Below, piece by piece: positions 31,592 through 43,026 of a stretch of DNA of 64,000 nucleotides. Made by a program: the position numbers and the translations under genes. Origin of the DNA: Bryoerythrophyllum caledonicum (taxonomy: Eukaryota; Streptophyta; Bryopsida; Pottiales; Pottiaceae); NCBI GenBank assembly GCA_963971425.1, contig OZ020516.1:33220199-33284198 (forward strand). Direction: 5' to 3'. The notes below the pieces were generated by a model. The model ran no database searches and had not been told where the DNA came from. It saw only the letters and a program-made list of their open reading frames with translations. Positions within the stretch are counted from its first letter, which is position 1. Each line of letters begins with the position of its first letter.

Positions 31592-33226
31592 ATGTCTATC
31601 ACAAAACAAAACCTTAGGTTCGAGGAAAACATGGACATTGATGGAGTGGGGACAAGTTCAACAATAAATTGGAGAGAGAAAGGAATAAGAAAGAACACAG
31701 AGGAGAAAAATGGCAACACCAAGAAGAGCAGGAGCACACAGGAAGAGGTAAGCCAATCCCCTCCCTTTAACGCAATGACCATGTCTCTAAAGTTTTGGCT
31801 AGGATTTGAAGACATGGAGCGCCTTGCAATCAAGGAAGGGCTAGAAGAACTCCTATATGACGAAAAGGTGGAAGACATGGTGACTAGAGGGTTCCTGGAA
31901 CACGAGGCCAAAAAGTTCAAGATGTCAAAGGTGGCCTATCCAAGAATTCCCCAGCTCTACTATCCCATTGCACGGGCGGGAAGCGAGGAGCAACACTACA
32001 ACATCACACAGATTCCCCAACACACCAAAGTCAACGGTGCCACAAGTTTGGCACATGGTTTCCATGTGGTTATCCACTTTGAACCCCCTCCCTCCATTCT
32101 ATTGCATGATGATGTTCATAAAATGATAACACATAGACTAGATAACATGGACATTAAACTTGGAGAAGGAGTTATGGACCCAATCTATATACATTGTCAT
32201 AGTGTTAAAAGAGGTGGGCAAAAGGGAGTGTGGACCAGCATGTTCAAACTTCACTTATTAAACCCCGGAACCGATGCTCTCATGTTGTTAAAAGGAATTA
32301 GACCTTTCATTCTTAACATAAACAACCAAAACACCATTGAAAAAGTATGTAAACCTTACCCCCAAATTGCTAATGCTTCTAACCTCTCCGTGCAAGTGCG
32401 TAGTGACACATTGATAGGTATTTCCGCACACCAACTCTTCAAGGACATCCTCATCAACAGCTTCAAGCGTGGCCAAGACTATGAGATCACGGGAGTGACC
32501 AAGGGAGAAGGAGATCTCCACGCCTTCATTGCCGCCACCACCCCTAAACAAGCCTCCAAGATCCAATTTCAACACATCACCACCCACCACGAAGTCATCA
32601 AGGCAAGGAAGACATACAATGGTGGTCGTATGACCCCCGAGACTAAGGCAAGAAAAGATGCAATATCCCTCACCCTCTCTCCATCACCCCTTCTCATGAA
32701 TGTGCAAGATGTCACTAGTGCTATCCAAAAAATCATGGGAGTGAATAATCTTAAGTCCATATGGTTCCATAAGGAAATTGGAGGTAGGCACAATGGCAAA
32801 GCTAACGTGGAATGTGCTAACCCAATAGTATACAAGCAATTTGTTAGAAAACACTTCGACATTGGTGACAATTTCGTAGACTTCACTCTACATTGGAAGA
32901 GCTTGGAAGGCACACAACCCCCCACGGAGGAACAAATCAATGCATTTGGCTTCAACGACATCAATGCCGCCATGGTCAACACCGTGGCAACCTTCAAGAT
33001 ACAAGACACCCCGACCGCCATCACCAAGAAAGAATTGAAGGAGGCCTTGGAAGAGAACAACAAGAAGGTGATAGAAGAAAGCAAGAAGTACACCGACACC
33101 CTCTACAACTCCTTGATGGAACACCTAGACAAGATGGAGGAAGCCATGAATGCCACAAGACTTGCATTCCAAGCCATGAAAGGAAGAATGCCCCCAAGAC
33201 TTGAAGATAGGTCGCCAAACATGTAA
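31592..33226 (+). CDS. LINE 1 ORF1 protein (intact, 544 aa)
   Basis: An intact frame from MSITKQNLRFEENM to LEDRSPNM. The N-terminus (1-65) is charged and disordered. A core follows with KFWLGFEDMERLAIKEGLEE, YPRIPQLYYPIA, HYNITQIP and GGQKGVWTSMFKLHLLNPG. Residues about 365-445 (LLMNVQDVTSAIQKIMGV, NNLKSIWFH, GKANVECANPIVYKQFV) have the beta-alpha-beta-beta-alpha-beta look of an RRM. The C-terminus (about 470-530) is a Lys/Glu helix likely to form a coiled coil. LINE ORF1 proteins bind element RNA and act as chaperones in the RNP; the RRM reading is by pattern only. The homologue at 55717-57342 shares order and length. No CCHC knuckle is seen. Confidence 0.8.
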   Translation: MSITKQNLRFEENMDIDGVGTSSTINWREKGIRKNTEEKNGNTKKSRSTQEEVSQSPPFNAMTMSLKFWLGFEDMERLAIKEGLEELLYDEKVEDMVTRGFLEHEAKKFKMSKVAYPRIPQLYYPIARAGSEEQHYNITQIPQHTKVNGATSLAHGFHVVIHFEPPPSILLHDDVHKMITHRLDNMDIKLGEGVMDPIYIHCHSVKRGGQKGVWTSMFKLHLLNPGTDALMLLKGIRPFILNINNQNTIEKVCKPYPQIANASNLSVQVRSDTLIGISAHQLFKDILINSFKRGQDYEITGVTKGEGDLHAFIAATTPKQASKIQFQHITTHHEVIKARKTYNGGRMTPETKARKDAISLTLSPSPLLMNVQDVTSAIQKIMGVNNLKSIWFHKEIGGRHNGKANVECANPIVYKQFVRKHFDIGDNFVDFTLHWKSLEGTQPPTEEQINAFGFNDINAAMVNTVATFKIQDTPTAITKKELKEALEENNKKVIEESKKYTDTLYNSLMEHLDKMEEAMNATRLAFQAMKGRMPPRLEDRSPNM

Positions 33227-33729
33227 AGTTCAAAGACCTCAAGGTAATACATAGTTACCAATTAGTATTCAATACCCTACACATACTATATCCTACTAGT
33301 AGAAAATACAACTACCTCACTAGTACAATACACATAGAAATCCTTACATACTTCAAAACTATATACAAATACTGTACGGTTTTTTATACAAATAAAAAAT
33401 ACACACTACAGTACGAGGACGCCTACATAATACCCAAATACCTCACCATATACCAAACAAATACTAAATACTATATTCTACATACAATATACATACACCA
33501 TAAGGACTACTACCCCAACTACTACACCTACTATACCAATTACGAATACCAAATAATAAGTACAAAAAACTATATAAACACATACACACAAACACACAAA
33601 CATAAATACAATTCCAGAACACATTCGCAAACAAATACACAAAAAACCACATACTTAAGAATTCCAAAAAACACGTATACAAAAACACAAACAAAAAGGA
33701 CAAAAAATCAAAAATACACACACAAGTAC
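33227..33729 (+). other. LINE 1 inter-ORF spacer, A/C-rich and nearly free of G
   Basis: Low-complexity ACAAACACATA-type sequence continuing into the first ~130 codons of ORF2. A similar spacer is present in LINE 2 (55130-55716, - strand). Translation of ORF2 must bridge this stretch. Confidence 0.6.
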
Positions 33730-36688
33730 TTGCGCATAAATACACGCACATATACAACTATACACAAAACATTAAAAAAACAACAAACAAATATAAACAA
33801 AAAGCTACACCATAACATAAACATGAAAAAACAACACAAAAATACAAACATAAACAAAAAACAAACACAAAAATACAAACATAAACAAAAAACATCGAAA
33901 AATACAAACGCAAATAAAAACAAAAAAACACGTAAAAACACAACCACACATAACTTGCACAACAAAAACAAAACTACCACCATAACCACAAGACAAGACA
34001 TAATCCCATGCTATAATATAGAAATAAAAACTAAAACACCAAAAAGCCGATATACAACCAATGTTCCTAAGCTCGTCATAACTACAAATATAATTCCAAA
34101 AACCCCCCAGAACAAAGGGGTACATAAAATCCCAAAAAAATACAACTGTAAGACCAATAGAAAACACCAAACAATATCACAAAAAGGAATTACTAGAAAA
34201 CAAACCACTAATCCCAAGCACATAAAGCTACTACTACTTTTAAGCGGAGACATAGAGACCAACCCGGGACCCATGCCTAATATACTAAAAAGACACCCTA
34301 CATCACATAAGAAAAATGCCAAATTATACTTCATACCGAATACCATAAAATTCCAACCGGAATATAAACACATTGCAAAAACCTTCGCACCCTTCTTCAA
34401 AAATATACATACATTACACCACATATAAAACACTACACACCCAAACATTGCCCAATACATACAACAAAAAAATACACACCCACCACCCCACATCCTATAT
34501 GCCCTAATAGTCACTACACATCCACATATAGATGAATGCAACTATCTCCTAAACCCACAAAACTCAAACACAATCACATGGACCAACACACTACTACAAA
34601 CTCTAATAAACCTAGAAAACCCCCCAGAACGTCACATACACATCACGCACCCCTATATAAAGTTTCTTGAAGACAACCAAAATATCATAAACCATGAAAC
34701 CTCAATACATAAAAACCTATACGATTTTCTACATAGTCAAAACATACCTCCCTCTAATGAAACAATAAAACTAAAATTCCCGTACCTTCCCAACAACCTC
34801 ATAAATGAATTATTAAAATGCTTAGACCCTATTTCAGAATACACCCGTCCCCCACCACCACCTCCCGACATCCCTCCACAAAACCAAAACAACAATATAA
34901 ACCAAGAAGATACATACATAATCACATGGAATGCCTCCTCACTAAACACCGCCCTTCCTAGTCTACAAAATTTAGTCACAAACACAGACACACCACCGGC
35001 CCTCATAGTTATACAGGAAACAAAACTTACCGCCACAAAATCTACAAAATATATACAAAATATATTTCAAGACTATAAACTTATCTTTAACAACACACTT
35101 ACATTCACTAGATGCATCCAACAAAGAAGACCATACACACCAGGTCGGGGTGGACTCCTCACATTAATACACAAAAAATATGCCTTCCCGGGCAACATCA
35201 ACAAAATCCCTACCCCCATGCATATATCACCTTACATCCAAATAATCAAAATCACTAACCACCCACTACAACCTTGGTTAATCTTCCACATGTATATGCC
35301 ATCCCACCCCGAAGATACTAGATATATCATAGACATACAAAATACTATTACTTCTCAAATTAATAATAACCCTAATCACACATATATACTATGTGGAGAC
35401 TTCAACAAAGACATAGCACTTATAGGTTGCCAAAATGGAAATCACAGCACCCCTTCTCAAAACATTGACTATCAATGGCGTCATTTCACAGAAAACCTAA
35501 ACTTCACTTATATCCACACTGACACACAATTCTCTAGACAAGGTGGATACAACTACAGCGATTGGAGTCTAATAGACGGTTTTTATATAAATACAAACAA
35601 TAATACACAATACACCTCTACAACAAACATTGATGATACTCTCAACTTGGACCAGTCGCCCATACGACTGCACATACCAAACAACACATTAATCAACAGA
35701 ACTCCCACAATACCAAATAATGACACAATACGAATACTCAACCCTATACCAAAAGATAACATAGAAAAATTCAACACAAATTTTTTGAAGAAAATTCCAT
35801 GCGAATAGATTCTCTCACAAACACCCTCAAAAACAATAGTCAACTATCACAAATATAGTGGCAAGAAGCATGCCACGTCCTAGACACACTCATCAATAAA
35901 ATCTCTGACACAATAGAACAAACTTGTAAAGCTCACCCAATACCTATTATGACAAACATAACCTCTCAACAAGGCGGGTATCTCCCCCGCAAACTTTTAA
36001 AAACTTGGAAACAACACCTCACTACATACCATATTATAAGGAAAACCATTAGAATCGTAAAAAATAACCCCCAATGGCGTAATCACCCCATATGCAACGA
36101 ACTATTAACCCTGCAACACACCCAAATCCCCATTCCACCACCGCCGGACCTACCCCACGATACATGGATAAATGACATTGCGCTAATTGCAAAAAATGCC
36201 AACATACAAGCCCGTAAAATAACCTCAACATATGCCAAAGATAACATTAAGAAAGCCATCTCAAAATAAAGACAACTACATGAAATTAGCCCCAGAAAAA
36301 TCAACAAAAAGTCTTTAAAAACCTTGAATCACCGCCAATGGACTATATCACAAACCAATACAATAATATTCTAACGAGCCCTAAAGACATTGCGAATGAA
36401 ATATTCAACCAACAAACAAAAAGTAATAGGCCAACAGTACCAACATGTAACTATCAACCACAACACCCAAATGAATGCACATGCGCTGTACGCCAATACC
36501 CATGGCATGACCTTGATGGATTTACTCTTGACAAACGCGGTGAACCAGAAATCCCACTACATAAATACTTTAACATAGCCACATACGACACATGTCTCAG
36601 GAACCTTGGTAACAACAAAGCCCCAGGCCCAGACCGCATACCTAACTCTATACTCAAAAACATGCCCCCAAGATTTCATAGACTATTA
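33730..36688 (+). pseudogene. LINE 1 ORF2, first part: 2A-like peptide, AP endonuclease, start of RT
   Basis: It opens with a Lys/Asn/Thr-rich low-complexity head, then the 2A-like peptide (34228-34272). A TAA at 34426 interrupts the frame, which is otherwise open to 35808. AP endonuclease motifs: TWNASSLN, VIQETKL, YILCGDFNKD, and WSLIDGFYI (the position of the usual SDH, with G for H). After 35808 the reading frame changes more than once. RT begins near 36600 with NKAPGPDRIPNSIL. The stretch ends at the pogo insertion site (TA at 36687-36688). The APE would nick target DNA to prime reverse transcription. Confidence 0.78.
34228..34272 (+). other. 2A-like ribosome-skipping peptide
   Basis: Encodes LLLLLSGDIETNPGP followed by Met. 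It fits the D-x-E-x-N-P-G-P 2A consensus exactly, with the hydrophobic run and SGD typical of 2A sequences found at the N-terminal end of some animal and trypanosome non-LTR ORFs. If active, the ribosome would skip the Gly-Pro bond and release the Lys-rich leader from the APE-RT polyprotein. Confidence 0.88.
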
Positions 36689-39654
36689 CAGTCACAACTC
36701 TATAAATGTTACAGGCTGGGAGTAGAAAATTTATAACATATATAGAATTATAACAACTAACATTTATAGAATTTAACACGACAATATATAACATTTATAG
36801 AAATAACACTTTAAAAACCTCAAATTAAACAATATAACGTTTATAAAAATAAAGGATGAAAATACAAATGATATAACATATTCAACTAAACTAATTGTAA
36901 AACATAATCCATATTGTAGTAGCTTGACGAGATTCTTCCAACTAAACTAACTGAAAGAAAGAATCTATAGTGGTTTGATGACAATCTTCCAAACGATGAG
37001 ATGAAACTTCCTTCTAAAGTGCTCAAATGGTTCTAATGTGTGATAGAACATCATTTGGTCTTTGTTGAGAGTATTTTTTCAATGTCTCTAGACAACGCTC
37101 AACAGCTCCAAATCCCACAACTTCTTCCACTACATCAACCATAGCCTCATCAACATCAACTTCTTGATGTTTGGTAGGAAGCATATCAAGAAATCCTCAT
37201 CGGTGGGTTCATAGGGATTGTTTAAGTCATATTCTAGCTCATAATTTAGATATTCATAAGCACCCATGACAAAACTCTCTCCAATATTAGAAGATAACAA
37301 TGTCAATTGATGAAGTAAAGCAGTAATCTCATCAACCTCTTCTGTCTGTCTAGTTTCCTCTATCTCCCTGTCAAAAAGGATTGAAAGAATGTTAGTATGT
37401 TTCCAACAATTTTTAATTGTTGTTGTTGTGACTTCAACATGCCACGCCCGCTCTACCATAATGACAGCTTGATACAAATCAATTGCAAACACCTTGTTTG
37501 CAATAAGACATTCTATCTCGTATTGAATCAATAACTTTCGGTATTGTGCCTTGACAGATGTTATTATGCCTGCATCCATAGGTTGAAAATGGCTAGTTGT
37601 GTTTGGAGGTAAGAAAACTAACTGTGTCACACTTAATCGTGAACCCACGTTTGGCACCTGGTGACCAGAAAAATTATCCACAAGAAAAATTACCTTTTCT
37701 TTCTGTGCCAATATCATTCTCCTATGAAAATCCAGTATAAATTGCTCAAAAATATCCGTAGTCATCCATGCCTTCTTGTTATCAGCCCATTTAATCCCTA
37801 AGTTTTATGGATTTAAAATGTGCCTGGAAGTGAAGGCTCTGGGCCTTTGAAACTGATTAATAATCAGTGGAGGGAGGCAAATAGTCCCTGTAGCATTTGC
37901 TGTAAGCGCTACGGTAATTCTCTCTTTCTGTTTCTTCTTCCCAGAGAGTCTTCTGGTAGCCAAAGTACAACTTGGCTCCAATCTATAAAATAGGTTTGTC
38001 TCATCCATATTAAAAATATCATCGCTGTTGTATTCAGATACAAGAGCTTTGATTTCTTCCATCCTCAATACAACTTTTGTTGAAGTATCAGCAGAAGCAT
38101 CTTCTCCGTGACGCGTATAGGCTTGAATGTTAAATCTTTTTTTAAATTTGCCTACCCATCCATATGAGAGTGAAGTTCCTTCTCGTTGTGATCTCTTGGC
38201 ATTAAAGTGTACAATCGCTTTGCTGCAGCTATCACTAAGTCATCGGATATGGTAGCACCCCGCTCTTGCATTGTGATAATCCGGTTGAAGGTGGCTTGTT
38301 CCACTTCCGGACACTGCACCTTTCTAATGCGTTTTGTATCAGTTAAATGACCCACATCAAAAGTAGAGAGTGACTCCTTACGTTTCAACAACCTACCGAT
38401 AGTCATCTGCGTAATTGAAGTTCCATACCTCGCATTGGCCCATTCAGTCAAAGCCTTGTTGCTCATTTTTTGCCCTGAAGCCAACAAACTCTCACGATGA
38501 GATAGAATCTCTTGTTTCTCTTTAAAGGAGAACTCCCGGCTCCTAGCCATTGTGAACTCTCCGCTTCTACCCAATACGCAATGCTCAAAACATAAATGTC
38601 CCTTGTGTACACAAAATCCTCATAAAAAAAAATGGTGCCTCGACCACCAAAAACCTTGAGCAAAATCAATTTGGGTTGAATTGGAAACCAAGTGGCTAAA
38701 ATAAAGTAGATAATAGAATAAATTATGAGAGCTTCTTGCAAAATAAAATTCTGGAACTTGGGGCCTGTTGTTGGTGCTAAATGTTTGAGCCTGATGCTAG
38801 TTCAACAAATGTCTAAGTCAATGACACTGGATTGTATTATCATCTAATCATTGTGCCTGATGATGCCAATAAAACTTGATAAAATGTTCCAAGTCTTGAT
38901 GATGATTATTAAACTAAAAATAAAAATTCTAGAATCATCCTAGGTGTTGCAGCCGCATGCCTGATGATGCATGATGATGCATGCCAACGATGCAAAGTCT
39001 CAAGTCTCAATGATACTTGATGGAGAGTTTAAAAATGAATTAAAAAAACCCAAATGCCAGAATCGTTGCGTTGCCACAATCATGCCAAAATCGTCTAAAA
39101 TCGTCAGAATGCTAGAATGCTAAAGCCGATGCCAGAATAATCAAGGTTGATGCCCGATGCTACTGCTTGGCTCAAAATCCAATGCCCAAGCCTGACTATC
39201 TCTAACGGACTCTAACCCAGAACCCTAAACCTAAATCTCTGACCCAAAACCTTGCAAGTTTCCTACCTCCACTGCAAGAAAGGTTACTCAAGTCGTCTCA
39301 CTAGCTCTTCTCGCCCTCTCACCATTCCTCCGAAATTTAGAACTTGATTCAAAGTGCACAGAGATGAATCTCTAAATAAGAATGAACATACAAGTTATGC
39401 TCAAAACATATGGTATAATGTGTATGTGAAGATTTAAGTACAAATCTATGGTTTTCATGTATCACTGTGATGTTTTTCTCCAAATCTAACACTTATAGAA
39501 TTGAATTAACAAAGGAGGGAGCGGAGAATGTTATAACATTTAACATATAACACTTACTAGTGTTAAAATGAGCGTTTTTCGAAGGGAGCGAAATTTTCAT
39601 AACATATTTGGAATTATAACACTTATAGAAGTAACATTTATAGAGTTGTGACTG
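36689..39654 (-). mobile_element. pogo/Tigger-type Tc1-mariner element inserted in LINE 1
   Basis: Perfect inverted ends of about 24 bp beginning CAGTCACAACTCTATAAA, flanked by TA on both sides (36687-36688, 39655-39656). Removing 36689-39654 and one TA rejoins the LINE RT reading frame. Sub-terminal copies of AACATTTATAGAA or close variants lie within ~100 bp of both ends and may be transposase-binding sites. One broken transposase gene is inside; 38.75-39.45 kb is non-coding with GATGATGC and CTAGAATG repetitions. Confidence 0.9.
37130..38574 (-). pseudogene. pogo-type transposase (HTH plus DDE), broken
   Basis: N-terminal psq/CENP-B-type HTH: SFKEKQEILSHRESLLASG, NKALTEWANARYGTSITQM, TIGRLLKRKE. 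The DDE_1 domain follows with Asp in IFNMDETNLFYRL, Asp in KVIFLVDNFSGHQ, and Asp in HFQPMDAGIITSVKAQY, the DDxD pattern of pogo/Tigger. The C-terminus is acidic. A frame change lies between HTH and DDE (near 38070-38150), and one in-frame TAA falls near 37808. The enzyme would cut at the element's TIRs and insert at TA. Confidence 0.88.
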
Positions 39655-39656
39655 TA

Positions 39657-39864
39657 TTCCTATTCTTCTCTCAATGCTACAAACAAAAACAAATACCAGC
39701 GTCTTGGAAATCAAGTACAACAATTCTACTCTACAAAAAAAGAGACCCATCTATTCTACCTAACCATAGACCAATTGCACTAGCTAACACAATATATAAA
39801 CTCTTCACTAGTACATTCACCTCTATACTATCTTCATACGGTGAAAAATTCAAAATCCTACACG
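39657..39864 (+). pseudogene. LINE 1 RT segment between the pogo and Ty3 insertions
   Basis: Encodes QIPASWKSSTTILLYKKRDP, then NHRPIALANTIYKLFTS, RT motifs 1-2 of a non-LTR element. It continues after the Ty3 element with EGFRAERSTARQIQTII. It ends at the ATAGC target duplication (39865-39869). Confidence 0.88.
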
Positions 39865-39869
39865 ATAGC

Positions 39870-40968
39870 TGTGAAGCATAAAACCGAGATAGTTAAAATA
39901 ACTATGACTCAGCGAATTCGTCCCTAGGGAATTGAAAGTTATGTTTTGCCGTAATATTAGTGTCACTATTATATGTAAGTGTGGTCCGTAACCCTTACGA
40001 AGCCTTGATTTAGCACCATAATCCGTTAATAATCCTCCAAGTCAAGTGCCATTAAGTCTTCCATAACATCCTCCACATCCAAGTGCAAGTACTCTGCCCT
40101 CCCTATGGCTTCCGTTGTCTCGTACTCACCAATGTTCCATTCCATTGCTTCTTCTATTGTTATCGGTTCAGCAGGAATTCCGTTCTTCTCCTCTTCCGTT
40201 CCGTATCTCATTAACCAGGTGTAATCTTCTTCTCGTAATCTCGCTCCTATCTCCGTTCTTTGGTTTGCTTTGATCCGTATGTAGATTTCGTGGTCTATTC
40301 TCTCCTTTTCCTCTCGGTTTACAATCGTCACTCTTTCCTTATCGCTATTCAACCATCCATACTTCAAATTCAACCAACACCTGAATGCCTTGAATTTCTC
40401 CTCGTCCGTTAGTTCCAATCCTGGCATTACTTCATCTTCATAACCTGATTATGAATTATGTTCAATTCATAACACACTTTTATTCTGATCATTATTTGAT
40501 CGCTCTATTATTTATCTCCTAAATTAACCCGCAATTGCGGTCCTCAGATTTATTTTCATATCAGTTTCTTATGATTTTCTTTCTCTCGATTCACTCCTCT
40601 CTCCTTCTCGGTGTCATTGATTTACTCTCAATTGACTTCATTCACAGCGTAATCTTTCTCGATTCTTCAATATGCACAACTTCAATTACATTAACTTCCA
40701 GAAACAGTACAGCAAAGAAAACAAAGAGATAGCACATCGCGTATCTCGGCACTACAACTGATCAACACAATTGGGCCTCGAGCCAATTCCAAAAACTCCT
40801 ACTTAAACACCCGCAACTCCCAACTGTCTACCCTTTCACCGCAACCGACACCCCTTTCGATCTCAAGTCCGTTGGAAACCCTGAACTTAAGCTCCTAAAC
40901 CTGTAACTAACTAACTTTAACTACAAAAAAGGGTTAACTCAAAAAGAAAGACTATTCTACGTTCTACA
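39870..40968 (-). repeat. 3' LTR of the Ty3 element
   Basis: 1,099 bp, nearly identical to 49292-50390; one base difference was noticed by eye near the outer edge. It contains the 133-codon frame at 40026-40427. Confidence 0.95.
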
Positions 40969-40979
40969 TAGCCCCACTC

Positions 40980-42716
40980 CTATTGTGCAGCGTCTTCGCA
41001 AACATGGTAGATCTCTGGTCGGTTGTCGCGACGCATGACTTCGATGACATCCTCCTCTGCGTCGATCGGTTCCGTTACGTTCGGCTCCGTCTCGAGAAGG
41101 GGTTCGGTCACTCCCTTCTGCTCACGGACAGGTGGTTCATCTTCCTCCGTCTCTGAATCTGAACCCTCTGCCTCCAGGTCCATGATCTTTTGGGACAACT
41201 CATCGTTGAAGTTGCCCAGCTGACGGACCTGATCCTCCAACTCCAGAATGCGTCGGTCCTTCCGTTGCGTTCCGTTTGCCTCTGCACTCTCCGTCTGACT
41301 GGTAGCAGCCACCACCTGAACAGCACTAGGGTTCCGTAACTGAGTTTCCATCGACGTTACCTTGTCCGATAGCGCCTGGTTCTCCACCCGTAAGCTGTGC
41401 CGCAGCTTCGCCTACTCCTCCAAGATAGCCGCCTTATCCTTCCGTAAAATGTTGGCCTCCGTCCGTTCCCTTTCCAGCGCATCCCGCAAGACTGTCTGCT
41501 CCGTATCACCGATGCTCTTGAGGCTCGATACAGTCTTGATCTTTTCCTGTAGATCAACTACCTGCTTCCTGAGTGCGTCGCACTACCCCTCCAACTGCAC
41601 CTTCTCCTGCAAAGCTGGGTTACGACTCCGTGTCGCAAGGCTCGCCATAGCACGGGCATCGGCCAATGCCTTCTCCATGGCGCCCACATCCGCCATACCA
41701 CGGGCATCGGCCAATGCCTTCTCCATGGCGCCCACATCCGCCATACCCATCACGGTCTCCCTGAATAGCTCTAGCTGCACCATCAGCTTCTGTTTCACGT
41801 CGTACTCCTCCATGCTCGTCTGCCCCTCCGTACGAGTCCGCTCCTCCAGTAATGTGTCCGATGCTGGCTGCTTCCCCTTATCCATTTTGACGGGGGTCGT
41901 CGCTCTTACGGGAGTCGGCTCATCGTCTTCCTCCTCCGTCTCCTCTAGTGATATGACTTGTCGCACCCTCGGTTTCGGAGTTCGCCCTGGAGTCGACAGC
42001 TGCCGGCTGGGTCGCTTCAGTTCGTTGAGCAACGACCTACGGATGATGTTGCTCACATAATTGGAGCACAGCAGCGCTCCCATCCTCCCCGATTGCCTCT
42101 TCATTCCGAGCTCATTGTGAATGCGATTGTTCACGTACGCCGCCCAGTTCATCTGCATACCTCTGAGCGTCGCCACCACTGCATACAAAATCTTCCGTGG
42201 CACGTACGTCGAATGTCGAAGAATGGCCAGCCGCTTCGCCGCAAAGCGCATCCACTCCACCAGCTCCGGTGTCATCGCATCGGCCGCTCACCATCCTTGC
42301 TTGGGGTCCATTGCGTCCAAGCCCGACTTGAATTGCTCTTCCGGGATGAAATCGTCCGACACCACCGTGCCGTTGTTCACCGCCACCTCGCTGATCGGCA
42401 GGTAACAGTGCTCGTGCAATGTCGCTTGATCCACCACGATCTCCACCCCATTCACCTTACTTGTCCCGTCCACCACGTCGTAATTCTGCACATACTCCTT
42501 CACCAGCGCCTCGTCTATGTCTGGTAAGGATTGTGAGAACTTCACAAACCCATACATGTCGGCCTGCTTCAACTCTCGCTGAACCTCTCCAGACCAGCAA
42601 GCCTCCAGCCGAATTGGCTCCATATTTGTCACTACTACAAATGTCATGGGAGGAATCTCCTCCTTCCGCTTCACATTGCGGCTCTCTCTCACAGGTGTTC
42701 TCTTCTGCTTTGCCAT
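40980..42716 (-). CDS. Post-integrase ORF region of the Ty3 element
   Basis: Three adjoining frames between integrase and the 3' LTR. The first (MAKQKRTPVRES..., with YLPISEVAV) and second (MRFAAKRLAILRHSTYVPR) resemble the plant transposon-associated proteins found as extra ORFs in Tat-lineage Ty3 elements. The second has a coiled coil with a 16-residue tandem duplication (MADVGAMEKALADAR). The third is an acidic coiled-coil stretch (LEDQVRQLGNFNDELSQKI). Function is unknown; no membrane anchor is seen, so nothing points to an envelope. Confidence 0.6.
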
Positions 42717-43026
42717 GATCTCTACTTGCTCACCGCTCTTTCACTCCTAAACCCTTGCGCACACACTCTCTCGACACACGACACGCTCACGCAAACACAC
42801 AACAATGTCTGGACAGCCCCACTCCTAAATATTTGCCCGTGATGAACTTCAGAGTGACGCCTCCTTTTCCCTCCTCTAGCACTCATTGTGTACTCGTTAT
42901 GATGTTCATGCGTTATGATGTCTACTCACACTCTTTTAATGATGCTACACCTCCATTTAGTCACTCGATTCACCTATGACCTGACTTCTTAAGTATAGTA
43001 GGCTACCTACATACCCTCCCCTCCAA

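Noticed and set aside
33464-34001. - strand Cys/Phe/Val-rich frames resembling membrane proteins
   Set aside because: Complement of the A/C-rich LINE spacer and ORF2 head; low complexity only. The same applies to 55130-55414.
40980-42716. Envelope gene in the Ty3 element
   Set aside because: The post-integrase frames show coiled coils and acidic tails but no signal peptide or membrane anchor.
41958-42718. + strand His/Pro-rich frames of 94-232 codons over the Ty3 element
   Set aside because: Antisense shadows of the - strand extra ORFs.
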